From assembly GCA_963693305.1 (NCBI GenBank), contig OY855912.1, positions 8,942,001-9,006,000 on the forward strand: a DNA stretch of 64,000 nt, in the 5' to 3' direction. The translations under genes and the position numbers were made by a program. The first letter of the stretch is position 1, and each line of letters begins with the position of its first letter. This DNA is from Meandrina meandrites. Lineage: Eukaryota > Cnidaria > Anthozoa > Scleractinia > Meandrinidae. The notes beneath the pieces are model-generated. The model was not told the origin of the DNA. It saw only the letters and a program-made list of their open reading frames with translations, and ran no database searches. Positions 1-12,100 of the stretch are shown here, piece by piece.

Positions 1-3000
1 TTTGGCTTAACGTAAAATTCTTTCATTGACTTTTAAACTAACGGCAAAAAGTAATTTGCAAGCAGTAAATAACGTCAGAAAACGAAAGACCCCATTTTTT
101 ATTCGGAGACTGGAGAAAAATGATTTTGAATCTATCACCCGTGCAAAAGCAACGAGACACAGATAGCCACTACAACAAGATAAGAAGTTTTAAAGAAGTC
201 GAACTTGTAAATAGTTTAAAAAACGCTTTCTGAACACTGTCGTATATGAATATTCATTTAAGGTAAAACCTCTCGACAAAATTAACTATGCTCTCGACGG
301 CTTGACAACCAACACCTGCTCCATTTCCAGTTGCGAAATTTAAATACTTAGCTTAAAGTGCGTACGGAAAAAAATATCCTGCGACGTTATAATTGCAGAC
401 CAAAAGCGGCGTGTAAACCTTACATGTGTTCACTCTTAGAAAAAAGAAGCAAAATTATTGCTTTAAGTATTTTTTTTATTAAAACAGAACTGGGAATATG
501 TACTGCGTGGCATAAAATTTCTGGGGCAATTTTATTTCGCGGATTTGCGATTTGAGTTCTGGGAAATCAAACGTCTGCGCCTAATTTTAAAAGAATGGTA
601 CTTTCTGGAAGGAGAATAGGAAAGTTGTCAAAATAAAACACACCGCCTGATCGATTTTAATTTATAATTACATGAATAAAAAATCCAGTCCATAAACTGA
701 CAAAGTGGGTGTCGGAAAAGCGGCATCGCAATTGCCCTTTAACAAGCCGAAATAGCTTATGAAACTACTAGAACGAACAAATGAAACGAAATGAAATCAA
801 CGAAACAGCCGAAAGAACAAAACGACCTTAAAATAATATGCTTTTAAACATTTGTAACAGCACTTAAAATTTGGCCAGTTTGCAGCTTATAAATTACAAA
901 CAAATCTTAATGAAAACGAACCCAGACTCGCTCGATAATTTCCTTTTGGCTTCCTTCTCGCGTCATATGGCTGAAATGCGCCCTTCATACAATCGTGTTT
1001 ACTAGACACTAGATATTCAGGAAGCAAAGATGTAATCGAAAGAGGACGGATTTACCGAACAACTTCCCGTCGTCCTGAAACGGGTTGAAGCCTGTTTATG
1101 GTTCAAGTGAGAACTTCAGCTTCTTCTTCCCACCGGAAATCCTCGTTCCCAGGGTCTTTCTCCATCCTGCCCCGTAAGTTGAAAGAAAACGGGACGCAAG
1201 ACGACCCTGGAAACGAGAATGGCCTCACAATCACGTGAGTCGTCTGGTCGCCTTACGACCACAGGAAGCAGCTGAAATTCAGGCTGATGAGCTGGTCACT
1301 AGCGATACACTACAGATGAAGAATTTTTTATTTGTGGGACGAAACCGCCATAAAGTGCTAATGAGTCATACAATTTTACCAGACGTTTTTTGACTGTATA
1401 ATTATTTTTCAAGGTGACCCGCGGCTATTTTGGGGAATGGTGGTGCTCTTTTCTAAATCAAATTTTGGGCATGTTAACCTCAACCGATTTTTCTGAATTT
1501 TGGCAACCGAAATAACAAATGTCCAAATTTTATAAGGCTTTAAATTTATCACGAGATATAAGTGCTTTTGAAAAATTTATTTATGAAAAAAAAAACGCGA
1601 ATATTTTCCAAACGCGAAGATAGATTTCTTTTCTAATTAATGTCAATAAGTTCAAATTATCCAAGGTTTAATGTTAGCAAGTTTCAACGAAATCGGCTGG
1701 CTAGAAAATGCTGCACAGTTGACTGTTGAATTTTCGCTTCATATATTATGCTTGTGTATGTTTGCCAGTTGTTACAACAACTCTTAAGTAATGCTTAGAT
1801 CGCATCGATTATTTGAAAGCTTAATACCAGCTGAAAAGATTCGAAACTCCTAGCAAAAGTTAAAAGCAAATGAAGAAGAATAGGTTTACGGTATGTAAAT
1901 TGTGTATCTTAAAATATTTAATTTTTTTCGAATTAAAAAAATCTACCGATTGTTTTTCTTTTATTTTTAAGTATGAGAAAATCTAGCATATATGCAAACG
2001 GCTTAATCTAGTTTTATGAAACTCGTCGTATTTGGCTCGATCTAAAATTCAAAGCTTTATAAAACTTGAACATTTGTTATATCAACTGCCAAAAATCGGA
2101 GATATCAGTTAAAGTTTCCATGCCCAAAATTCGATTACAAATATAGATTTCGTCTTCCGACATCTCGTCTGGATCTTGACATTTTTAAATGCACGATTTA
2201 GAGGGTTGATACCATCGTTCCTTTGGACGGAATTTATGACATGTAGAGGCGATATAACCCTTGTACACTTTAGTAAATTATAACTTTGCATTTTATGTAA
2301 AACTAGGCGCTCTCTTTCTCTCAACAAAGCCGTGAAATCGAACGTCCAGTGTATTTATTTAAATTTTCAGTTTCTTGCACTAACAGTTTTCACCTTGAAA
2401 TCTAACAGCGAAGGGCGCGAGTGTCAAACAAACCGGAGCGAAATGAGGCGGCTAAAACGCTTTTCTAAAACGAAAACTTCGCCTGCATTCCCTCTATTTC
2501 TCTCAGATCACGCTAATTATTGTCTGAGTCCCGCGGAGGTCGAAAAAGATGCAATCTATCTCAGACCTCGCGTACTTCGCTATTGTTTTTACAAAGTGTC
2601 AAACATAAATTTATTTTAAGACAAAATACTGACATTGCAAGGAGAAATCACTGGTTAATCAGTGAGACCACAAAGCCACTGACCCCACAATAGACCACTT
2701 CCAAGTTGCCTCTGACTCAAAACGAGGCCAAGTGGATTTCCATGAAAATGAACGTAAACAAGAACGGTTTCGAACGAAGACTCGTTTTGAGCATAGTTAG
2801 TGGAGGAGACTGGTTATGAAAGACGCAAGCTCACGTGACACCTGGCGTGACAGGACTTCACAAGGTGGTCTCTACATACTATAGCATTCTAATCTCTACC
2901 TACCTTCCTAGAAATAAACCCAAATTTCATTGTGCACCATATGAGGTGAATAGACTCATTCAGCTTCGTCGTGTATTGCTTCATTTCAGATCCTGTGGGT

Positions 3001-3470
3001 TTTGAAGACATTGGCGGAGCGATGTTTCTTTACCAAGCTAATCAGTTCATGGGTGTTTCAGAATAATTATGTTGTTCTCCAACTGGCTACCTGCCTAACT
3101 GTAGTGCTGCAGGCTAAAGAGAAACGTCTCGCTTCTATTAAAACTCATTTTGGTAGTCATTAAGAAGTAGTTATTTAATCGTAGCTTCCGAAAAGTTTCT
3201 CCATAGTTAACACTTAATTGTCTCCTCTTCACTTCCGCCATGTTTATCCTCAAGCTTGGTCACAGGATAATTGATACCTTGATGTCTCCGTATCTATCGA
3301 TCTGAGCAACACTTTCAGTCAATATCACCTTACGGTGGATATTTGCTCCTCAGTCAGTGACAATGTTACGTCACTTTTCTTCATGTTTCTTCCCACAGTA
3401 ATCTAAAATCTCTGTAAAGGAAAACAACGTAAATTCATTAGTCGCAGTTCAGCAACGAAATAATCAAATA
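1..3470. other. intergenic DNA downstream of NUBP1, no gene seen
   Basis: I see no supportable exon here. The open frames at 358-555, 2109-2327 and 2332-2619 have low-complexity or unpatterned translations and no splice context that extends them. A small inverted pair, CTCGTTCCCAGGGTC near 1143 and GACCCTGGAAACGAG near 1205, looks like a foldback remnant; a related CCTCGTTCCCAGGGTCT occurs again near 52160. Poly-purine and AT-rich stretches fill the rest. Confidence 0.6.
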
Positions 3471-3474
3471 CGCA

Positions 3475-4435
3475 GTACACTAAAACAAAGAGATCGAGCA
3501 AATCATAACGCAACAAACACAAAACAAAGAGAGCGCGCAAATCACTAACGCAACAAACACAACAAAGAAAGCGCGCAAATCACTAACATGACAGCCAAAC
3601 ACAAAACAAAGAGAGCGCGCAAATCACTAACGCAACAAACACAAAACAAGGAGAGCGCGCAAATCACTAACGTAACAAACACAACAAAGAGAGCACGCAA
3701 ATCACTAACGTAACAGCCAAACACAAAACAAAGAGAGCGCGCAAATCACTAACGCAAGAAACACAAAACAAAGAGAGCGCGCAAATCACTAACGTAACAA
3801 ACACAACAAAGAGAGCGCGCAAATCACTAACGCAACAAAAAACAAGGAGAGCGTGCAAATCATTAACGTAACAAACACAACAAAGAGAGCGCGCAAATCA
3901 CCAACGCAACAAACACAAAACAACGAGAGCGCGCAAATCATTAACGTAACAAACACAAAACAAAGAGAGCGCGCAAATCATTAACGTTACAAACACAACA
4001 AAGAGAGCGCGCAAATCATTAACGCAACAAACACAAAACAAAGAGAGCGCGCAAATCATTAACGTAACAAACACAAAACAAAGAGAGCGCGCAAATCATT
4101 AACGTAACAAACACAACAAAGAGAGTGCGCAAATCACTAACGCAACAGCCAAACACAAAACAAAGAGAACGCAAAAATCACTAACGCAACAGCCAAACAC
4201 AAAACAAAGAGAGCGCGCAAATCACTAACGTAACAAACACAAAACAAAGAGAGCGCGCAAATCACTAACGCAACAGCCAAACACAAAATAAAGAGGTTAC
4301 GCAAATCACTAATATCACAAACACAAAATGGAGAGCTCGCTAATCACTAACGCAACAACCAAACACAAAACAAAGAGAACGCGCAAATCACCAACGTAAC
4401 AAACACGAACAAAAAAAGAGAGAGCGCGATTCACG
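3475..4435. repeat. minisatellite, unit about 30-41 bp
   Basis: More than twenty direct copies of a unit built on CAAAGAGAGCGCGCAAATCA, followed by CTAACG, CAACAAACACAAAA or an extended form carrying CAGCCAAACACAAAA. Two length classes (with and without the CAGCCAAA block) are interspersed, so the array is a variant mixture rather than a pure tandem. It lies immediately 3' of the NUBP1 stop codon. Frames open across it on the minus strand encode only the repeat. Confidence 0.9.
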
Positions 4436-4564
4436 TAACAATCATACACAGTGCACGGTTCACTAATGTGACAATCATACACAAAACAAAGAGGGCCGCT
4501 GGCGCTAGTCACATATACCGGTAGGGTTTGCGAACTCATCCTTAGTGATTTATTGAAATTGTAA

Positions 4565-7500
4565 TTACAAAAACATACTTTGAATTATTTGTTTGTAAGC
4601 ATCAGCAGCCGGTGACTCTGGCACTTCAGACAGAAATGATTTCCCTTCATCGCAAGAGCGTCCTATTCTAGGATCAAGTGGAACTTTGCCCAGGAAAGGT
4701 ACTTCCATATCTGCCGCCATTTTCACTGCCCCTCCGGTGGTCGGTGGGAAGATCTGCGACTCTTTCTGTTTCAATAAAAAAAATGTTTATTCTGTGAGGG
4801 TTACATTTTTTCAGTCCTATGAATGAGCAGTGCTGATGCTTTAATCCAGTGTCCATATCCTTAAAGAGTCTGACCCACCCACTTTGCATTGCGCGCCCGT
4901 TGTTGTTTCCGAGCCCGGAGACCCACAAAAACTATTGTAACACGAGGACTCTTGATTCAAAAACAGTGATCGTTCGAATAAAACAAACTGAAGAGAAGTG
5001 ACAAGATTTGTTTCCAGCATTCACATCACGATGCAAACAGATTTTACTTCTTGGTCGCTATCACTGGCTTTTTGGGGGGCCCCAAAAATGGCAGATTGAC
5101 TAAGGTGAGAAATCTGTTTGCATCGCGATGTGAATGCTAGCGACAAGTCTTATCGCTTCTTGTAGCTTCTCTTCAATTAGCGTTATCGTGTTACAATAGT
5201 TTTTGTGGCCCTCCGCTCTCGTAAACAACAACAGGCGCGCAATGCAAAGTGGGTGGGTCAGACTCTTTAAATGATACGTTAGACTGATACTCGCACCCCC
5301 CTGGAGGGAATGCTAAATAGCCGGTGAAATTAACCATCTCTTAGATACATCCCTGCATGCAACAGTTCTGAAGTGGAATGAAGTAATTTCAGGGAAGACA
5401 CATTACAAGTTTGCTGTGTATAACGTCACACACAATGTTTTACCACTTACCAGGCGTTAATAACAAACCATAAAGGTTCGGTTTTATTTAGTGTAAGCTA
5501 AAACTATTTGGTCACAAGTTCTTTGTGTTTAAAATCATTACCTTGCATTTGGGGCAAACAAAACCACTCATATTTTCAACCACTCCAATCACAGGCATTT
5601 TTACTTTTTTGCAAAAATTGATTTCTTTGCGTACATCAAGCAGGGATACTTCCTGAAATTGCAAAAAAAATAATTAGAATGAACAAGGAACTTTACAGTG
5701 GAAGGGGCATAAACGTTGCACAGAAAACACAGATGCGATTACCTACAGATTAAAAACTTGAGGGAAATGGTGAAGGCAATGGCCTTTAATCTGATATGTC
5801 AGGTTTAAATCTGCCTTGTGTTCAATTTTTATTTATCAATGTACATGGACTTTGATTAAGTACTGCTGACAGGAAACAGAAAAACAGAAATATTGAAGAG
5901 TTTCCACAAGAAAAAAAAAGATGATGAGGTAATGTATATGAAGTGGTTCATATATGAACTGCGGATGTACATGAAAGTGATAAATGATCATCGCAGTGGA
6001 TTTCCAATTTAAGCAATTGGAATAAAGAACCCTGAAAATTGATTTTGAGGCACTGAATTTTTTTCAGGCTTCTTTATTCCAATTGCTTAAATTTGAAATT
6101 CACTGCGATGATCATTTATCACTTAAAAAAAAAGATAAGCAACTGTTTTATGTCCTTGCCTGTGGAGTTGTGATGATAATGGCACCATCAACATACGTGT
6201 TACTCAAGTACTGCACAATCGACAGGTGCTCGTCGGAGGTGCCAGGAGGTGTGTCCACAACAAGGAAGTCTATTTCACCCCAGTCAACATCGCGTAAGAA
6301 CTGTTTAATCAAACCTATGACAACAGACATGACAATGATGGTTAGATAAATTTGATGCATTGTTTTATCATTAATTTTACAACTCAAGGAAATTAAAAAT
6401 TGTCACCATTCTTACTTTAAGAGTTGAACCTTTTTTTAGTTTTAGTTTTAGTTTTTCAGCTTTTGATCCTGGGAGGTTTGCACTGTATAGTCTACTAAAG
6501 GGAATAACCCCCCGGGGGGGGGAACCTCCCAGAGAAAAGTTTGCAAGACATATAAAGTGTTCACAATACTCTTTCCAACTCCATGTCCTGCAACAACTCG
6601 AGTATCGCAAATCATGCTGGATGGGAAAATAACAGTTAACTATTGTTCTAAGATCTGTCGCAGGTTACAAGTAATGTGTCATGACGAAGGCTAAGGTACT
6701 AAATTCAAGCCTAGTTGCTCATCAGATGGATGCTTGGGAGCATTTCTACTCCCCCCCCCCTCTCCCCACAACCCTGGATGGAATGTTGTGGAAGGTGTTA
6801 TGACCTAATGGTTAGTGCACCCTGATCGGGCGGTCCAGATTTGAGCCCTGGTCAGGGTTACCACATGGGTTCCTGGGGAAGACACCTCTCTCTCCATGTG
6901 AGTGTATAAATGGGTACCAGCAAATTTAATGCTGGGGTTAACCCTGCAATGGACAAGCATACCATCTAGGGAGGTGTAGAAATAGTCCTAGTCACTTCAT
7001 GCTATGGAAACCGGGATAAGCTCTGACCTGATGGGTCGCGAAGCCCAAATGCCAGCATTTTTCACCACTTCCGATTTATATACCTGGGTGGAGAGATGAA
7101 CTGTGAGAGTAAGGTCCTTACCAAGTAACACGACACAATGACCCTGGCCAGGGCATGAACCCAGACCACTTGATCCAAAGTCTCGCCCACTAACCATAAG
7201 GTACCACACCTCCCATGAGAAAGAACAAGGTCTTAGTCTTACCATTTTTCTTGGGTCCTCTCCAGATGACAGCATCACTTGGGCTGCTTAGCAAGAACCC
7301 CACAGACATAACACCAAGATTGTCTTCCACATACTGAATGAACAATGCAACAGTAGTATGCTTAAAACTAGACAGGCTAGGAGAATGAAATATATTGAAG
7401 AGCTTTCAAGTAACAAAACTACCTAATACAGTTTCATCGAAATACATTCTTACCACAGGTGACCATCCTGACCCACTTTGGTGTACCTGTAAAAGATTAA

Positions 7501-9050
7501 CTTTCCTGTTTAATTAGACATACTGGCTCACATTGTTAATACCACTCAGAACCTAAAGGCCAAGTCACTGAATTGTTTCACAATAAGTGCTTTTACAACT
7601 TCACAGATCACTTTTGCTACTTTTGATATGTATAAACACCACATCTTCTAAGTCCAGTTGTCAATAAATCTTACCTGCTCGCACTCAAGACCCATCACCT
7701 TGGGAATAGATGGACCACAAATATCAACATCCAACACAGCAATCTGAAATGTGCAGAAAGTTGCCAATTTTAGTTAGAAAAAAAGTTACTAAGAACAATT
7801 ATATTTAATAAAAATGTGTGGTTACAGAAAATGTCCATACTCTGTCCACAGGAGGGGGGGGGGGGGGAGAGTTTCGAAAGTCAGAAGCTTGAAGGAAATA
7901 TAGGGTTCTTAGGAAAAGTCCCTTCTGTGGGGGTGATACACCTAATTTATGGACTACGCAACATAGATTTTATACTTAGGAGTATGAATTAATGGTGATA
8001 TAAGTATCAAGTGAATTCTACCTGTTTGCTGTCATCAGCTGCTAGCCCATGCGCCAGATGAGCTGTAAAGGTACTTTTGCCAACCCCTCCTTTTCCCGAT
8101 AGTACCAGAATCTTGTGCTTGACTGAAGACATTCTTTCCTTTACTTCTTCAACAGCTAAAACAATGAAAATTATTATAAGAAAGACTTTTTCTTTTTTTA
8201 TTAGAATCCTAATTTCTTGGACACTTGGTTTCTCAAAACTCCTGATTTCTCAAACCAGTTCTCATTTCCCCTGGATAGTACTTCTCTGTAACATATTTTA
8301 ATTTTTACCACCGATATTTTCTCGAACCTCCTGATTTCTCAAACCAATTTTCACTTCCCCTCGGGATTCGAGAAATCAGGATTCTACTGTATTTCAAAAC
8401 ACATCTTGTTGATGCTGTGAGGTGAGCAAGGGAGGAAATTTCACTGGCTTCCTAAAGGAATAAATCCCAGTCCAGGGGAGGGGCATGTCAGATTTTCACC
8501 TGGTGTATGGTATCCATAAGGAATTCCTGGGGATATCACAGGGATGTTAGGGGGATTAACAGATCCATCAATTTGTTTGCCTTGGATTTAATCATAATTT
8601 TTACTAGCATGCTTTGTGCAGTCAGTCTGATCTGCACGTGTTTAAAACAGGCACCCCACCCCCTCCCCCCAGGAAGTTGAAATCACCTCGTACAACAGTG
8701 ACGATGCATTTATTTAGATTAATACTTTTGCAAGGGGATATATAAGAAACACGTCATTTCAGTAACATACACATTTCACTACCTATTGTTACCAGGTGTA
8801 AATAAATTACCTGGATCCGGCCCTATTGGTTTGCTAGAGGCACAAATACTTTGATTTGGACAACCTTGACACGCACTGCTTTTTCCAGCCTGTTCACTTC
8901 CCGTTCCTGGGCAGTCTGTCAATGAGAGGAAAAAAAGTTAAGTCAGGTAACAAAAACTCACTGATCAAACTGATTAAAATCACGAAACACAAAGCATAAT
9001 TCATGCTTACGTTCGGGCGCATTTTCCGGAACGTCCGCCATGTCCGCCAT
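4565..9050 (-). CDS. NUBP1: NUBP1, cytosolic Fe-S cluster assembly factor (Mrp/NBP35 P-loop ATPase), 9 exons
   Basis: The spliced gene encodes 312 aa. Exons on the complement: 9050-9011, 8915-8811, 8155-8022, 7743-7675, 7486-7454, 7333-7243, 6314-6160, 5652-5542 and 4765-4565; phases join cleanly to the stop. In the family, NUBP1 and NUBP2 form the scaffold that assembles 4Fe-4S clusters for cytosolic and nuclear proteins. Seen: four N-terminal cysteines (C15, C29, C32, C38) of the NBP35-type cluster site, the deviant Walker [10 protein letters not shown] at 69-77, the [10 protein letters not shown] switch-like motif in exon 4, [12 protein letters not shown] in exon 7, and the bridging CPKC at 242-245. 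Start: ATGGCGGACATGGCGGAC, the first ATG, 80 bp from the UBFD1 start on the other strand. Intron 7 uses a GC donor (GCAAGG at 6159-6154); the others are GT-AG. Introns carry SINEs and MITEs. Identification rests on remembered family motifs and is very secure. Confidence 0.93.
4861..5270. mobile_element. foldback MITE with TTAA ends, in NUBP1 intron 8
   Basis: Both ends read TTAAAGAGTCTGACCCACCC in inverted orientation. Similarity continues inward for roughly 190 bp on each side, including a TTGCATTGCGCGCC block and a CAAAAACTATTGTAACACGA block. The central spacer is GC-rich (TTTTTGGGGGGCCCCAAAAA near 5070). TTAA at 4861-4864 and 5267-5270 may be the target duplication, which would suggest a piggyBac-type non-autonomous element; that assignment is inference. 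Confidence 0.8.
5975..6124. mobile_element. 150-bp palindromic MITE in NUBP1 intron 7
   Basis: AAGTGATAAATGATCATCGC at the left end is matched by its complement at 6105-6124. The arms continue through CAATTGGAATAAAGAA (near 6018) and TTCTTTATTCCAATTG (near 6071), with a short AT-rich loop. It lies about 35 bp from the unusual GC splice donor of exon 7, within the intron. Confidence 0.8.
6700..7215. mobile_element. nested tRNA-derived SINEs (one + copy inside one - copy)
   Basis: A minus-strand SINE is split. Its 3' half, with the CATCAGATGG and TTTCTACTCCCC blocks, lies at about 6704-6785; its 5' half, with CCTGGGTGGAGAGA, a B-box complement and ACTAACCATAAGG, lies at about 7080-7213. Between them is a plus-strand copy with A box (CCTAATGGTTAGTG at 6803), B box (GATTTGAGCCCTGG at 6838) and the 3' tail near 7060. 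The same family recurs near 11670, 42240, 44400, 54800 and 61850. The whole composite is in intron 6 of NUBP1. Confidence 0.78.
8190..8400. repeat. degenerate CTCCTGATTTCTC repeats, probable transposon remnant
   Basis: CTCCTGATTTCTCAAACCA occurs twice (near 8239 and 8328), each followed by a CATTTCCCC/CACTTCCCC block, and ends in GATTCTACTGTA at 8380. The CTACTGTA end resembles the CCACTGTA ends of the pogo-like MITEs elsewhere in the window. It is in NUBP1 intron 2. Classification is tentative. Confidence 0.45.
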
Positions 9051-9130
9051 GTTGGATTTTTTATACGAGCCCGCAATCAACACATACATTGCGCCCACTG
9101 CGCGCATGGCCCTTTAGAAGCAGGACAAAC
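9051..9130. promoter_or_regulatory. 80-bp bidirectional promoter between NUBP1 and UBFD1
   Basis: The start codons of NUBP1 (9050, minus) and UBFD1 (9131, plus) are separated by 80 bp. The interval contains GCGCCCACTGCGCGC and no TATA box. ATGGCGG occurs at both start codons, and AACATGGCGG-type sequence is close to the YY1-like initiator found in many TATA-less housekeeping promoters. One short segment must therefore carry both core promoters. Function is inferred from position and composition. Confidence 0.7.
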
Positions 9131-12100
9131 ATGGCGGAAGAAGGCTCTGGTGATATTTTTTTGTTGTTGTTTTTTCCTATGCATTGAAATCAAATGAATC
9201 GCAAAAATTTACATTTTCTACAATTTAAACGTTTTCTGGCACAGACTGTTTTAAAATGATTTCTCTCTCGATTGTAGTCCTAGATGCAGAGGACAAGTTG
9301 GAAGCAGAAACAGACCGATCTTCGGAATTGGACCCTTGTCGGCCAAAATGTTGTCAGAAAAGCGCTGATGTCGAAAATGAAACCGAAGACATGAACGAAA
9401 AATCAAAAGAGGATTTTAGCGTGGAAGAGAAAGAAAAAGACACGACAGAAGAAGACCAAGCTACGTCGAGTAGAGAGACTGCAAGTTTCCGTGTGGTCTG
9501 GAACAAAAAAAATTACGAGGTTACTTTTCCCGTGGACGAAACAGCTGATAGTCTTAAACAACACATCGAAAATCTCACAGGTTTGATGATATTTGTGCTC
9601 ACGCTTAATGCTCTGTTTTCATCTGTGTATCGTAAAGTAGTTTTACCCTGCTGTTTTGTTTAAATGCAGTCTCAATTAAAACACGTCATTACTATTAATT
9701 TTAACAGTCAGTTCAGACCTGTCAAAATATTGAAATATTGGATTAACACGTTGTGGTAAAAAAAGGCGTAACTAACTTTGAAAGCAGAAGCATTGTTACG
9801 AATTTTTGGACGAGACTAAGGGTGGATTTTTGGACAGGGGTAAGGAGTGGGGTGCTGTTCTGGGTATTTCAAATCCCTGCCAGGTCTTTACACTCTTTGT
9901 CTAGGAGAGATCAATATCAAGCAAAATCTGTTTTGATCATGTGCCAGCAATTTAAACTGTTTTTAGGACGTTTTCTCCCCCAAAGAATTAACGACCTGGG
10001 TAATTATCATTCTGTTCAATCATTTATATTATTAATTTAGAGCAGCCATTCTTTTAAGGTACCTGGCAACAACATGACACATTAAAGAAAGGTCTGGGAT
10101 AGGTGTTCTGTGAAATTTATTCACACAAATATTTCTCTGAAAATTTGTTGAAACAAGGTCTGAGTGAAATAGTATGTAAATTTATGAGAATCAGTACCCC
10201 CCTCCCCACCCTCTCAAATTCTATTACATAACTTTTGCACTGTGAAAAGTAGCATTGTCGCTTAGACCTGTACTGGATCCAGTTAAGTTCCCAAAAGGAC
10301 AACAGGAGTAAACAGACAACTGCTCCTCATTTAGCAATCCCATCTTAGTCTTAAGGCCAAAATTGGAACCCATCACAGACCTGGAAGGTCAAAAATGGGA
10401 CCCTATCCAGGGACCCTATCCAGCAGCACATACCCATTTAGCATATACAGTCAACTCTTACCTTGTTAACACCCTGCTATTACAGACACTTACCATTACA
10501 GACAAAACTGACAGATCCCCTGTGAATGCTATAGTCTGGAAATGACTCTTGCTATTACAGTCTCTTGATTTTATGGAATTGCAGACACTTTCCTGGTACC
10601 AAAATAACAATTTTATTGTTTTGATTGATAAAGCAGACACCAGGAACTTCTCATATAACATTATTCTTAAATGAATGCAGTCTGTTGTGTATCATTTGTC
10701 AAAACACTCTTCAGAAAACTTTTGGAATATATATTTTTGCATCAATTTCTTCAGTAGCTGTATAACAGACTTTGCTTTTTCACTTCAGCTTGTGCCTTTT
10801 CCTCATCAAACCTTCATCCAACTTAGCAGCTCCATCACTGTGCATGAGCTCGTCATTCAGCATGTTTTTCTCTCACACTATTATGGACTCTTGCTGTCAT
10901 GGACACTAAATAATATCCTGAGCTTGTATGCTATAACAGAAGTTGACTGTATAATAAGGTAACACCCCCACCCCCCCTGCCCAGGAGGAAAGTTTTAATT
11001 GGTACCAAATCACAAAATTTAAACCCTAAAGGGTTTGACAACCACCCCCACCATGTTTATATGCAATTCCCACTCAGGCTTCCCAATCTCTTTAGTGTGA
11101 GTAAGTTTCACATTTTCGTAATGTATATTGTGATAAATGTATTATTTTTGAAACAGGTTTACCAGTGTCAATGCAAAAGCTGATGTACAAAGGTAATGGC
11201 GAGCAACAATGAGTCAAATGTTTCTTAAGACTTTTTATTGCTAAATATATATATGTTGTGGTTCAGACCCTTGGAACAATGTGGTATTTTCCTTTGTTTT
11301 ATATTCATTATCATAATTACCATACACCAAAGCAAAGGAAAATACAAGATTATACCAACGGTGAAACAGAACCACAACATATATATCAGAATGTTTTATT
11401 AAAAAGCAAACTTGTGCAGGCAGCATACCTCGGGGTTAGGGTGCTGGACTTGTGATCAGGAAGTCCTGTGTTTAAATCCTTTCAATTCGTCCCTAGAGTC
11501 TGCTGTTCTTTTGGTCCGTACCAAGAACGCAAACTCTGGCCAGGTCCGATTATTTGAAATTGGACCTTGAGCTTCCAACCTAAATCTTGGCTTCTTTGTT
11601 TGCTCCTTTGATGTTTGCCAGGGTTATTAACCATTTCCTTGTATTAACTAGGGTACCAACAAGTATGGGAGGTGCAGTGGCCTAATGATTGGTGTCCTGT
11701 GGCAGCCTTTCATTTAGTTGGAGAGCAGTGTGAACTTTTTAGTGTCTTGGATTCCAGATTGAGTGGAATTGATAGCTCTCTGGAGTCACAGTGTTGTGGT
11801 CTTGGGCTAAGGCTGGTGAATTGTCTCAGCAATCTAAGAAACTATTTTTCTGGGTTACTTCAAACAGTAAGGGACAGACCATTATTTTTTTGGAGGGTAG
11901 GGGGATGAAACAAACAATAGCTTCCGATAGCTTCCTTCTGCAGACATTTTTTTTCATGTTTGCAAACAATTTATTTGGGCTTTTTTGCTTTTGCAAGCAA
12001 TTTTTTTCAGGATGTTTCTGCCCACCTCCCCCTCCTCCCTCCCTCCAAAAATCAATTGTCCCTCCCTAACCACCAAACTCATATAATGAGGGGGGGGGGG

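Noticed and set aside
3475..4435. CRISPR-like array of regular repeats
   Set aside because: Eukaryotic context, contiguous variant repeats without unique spacers: a minisatellite.
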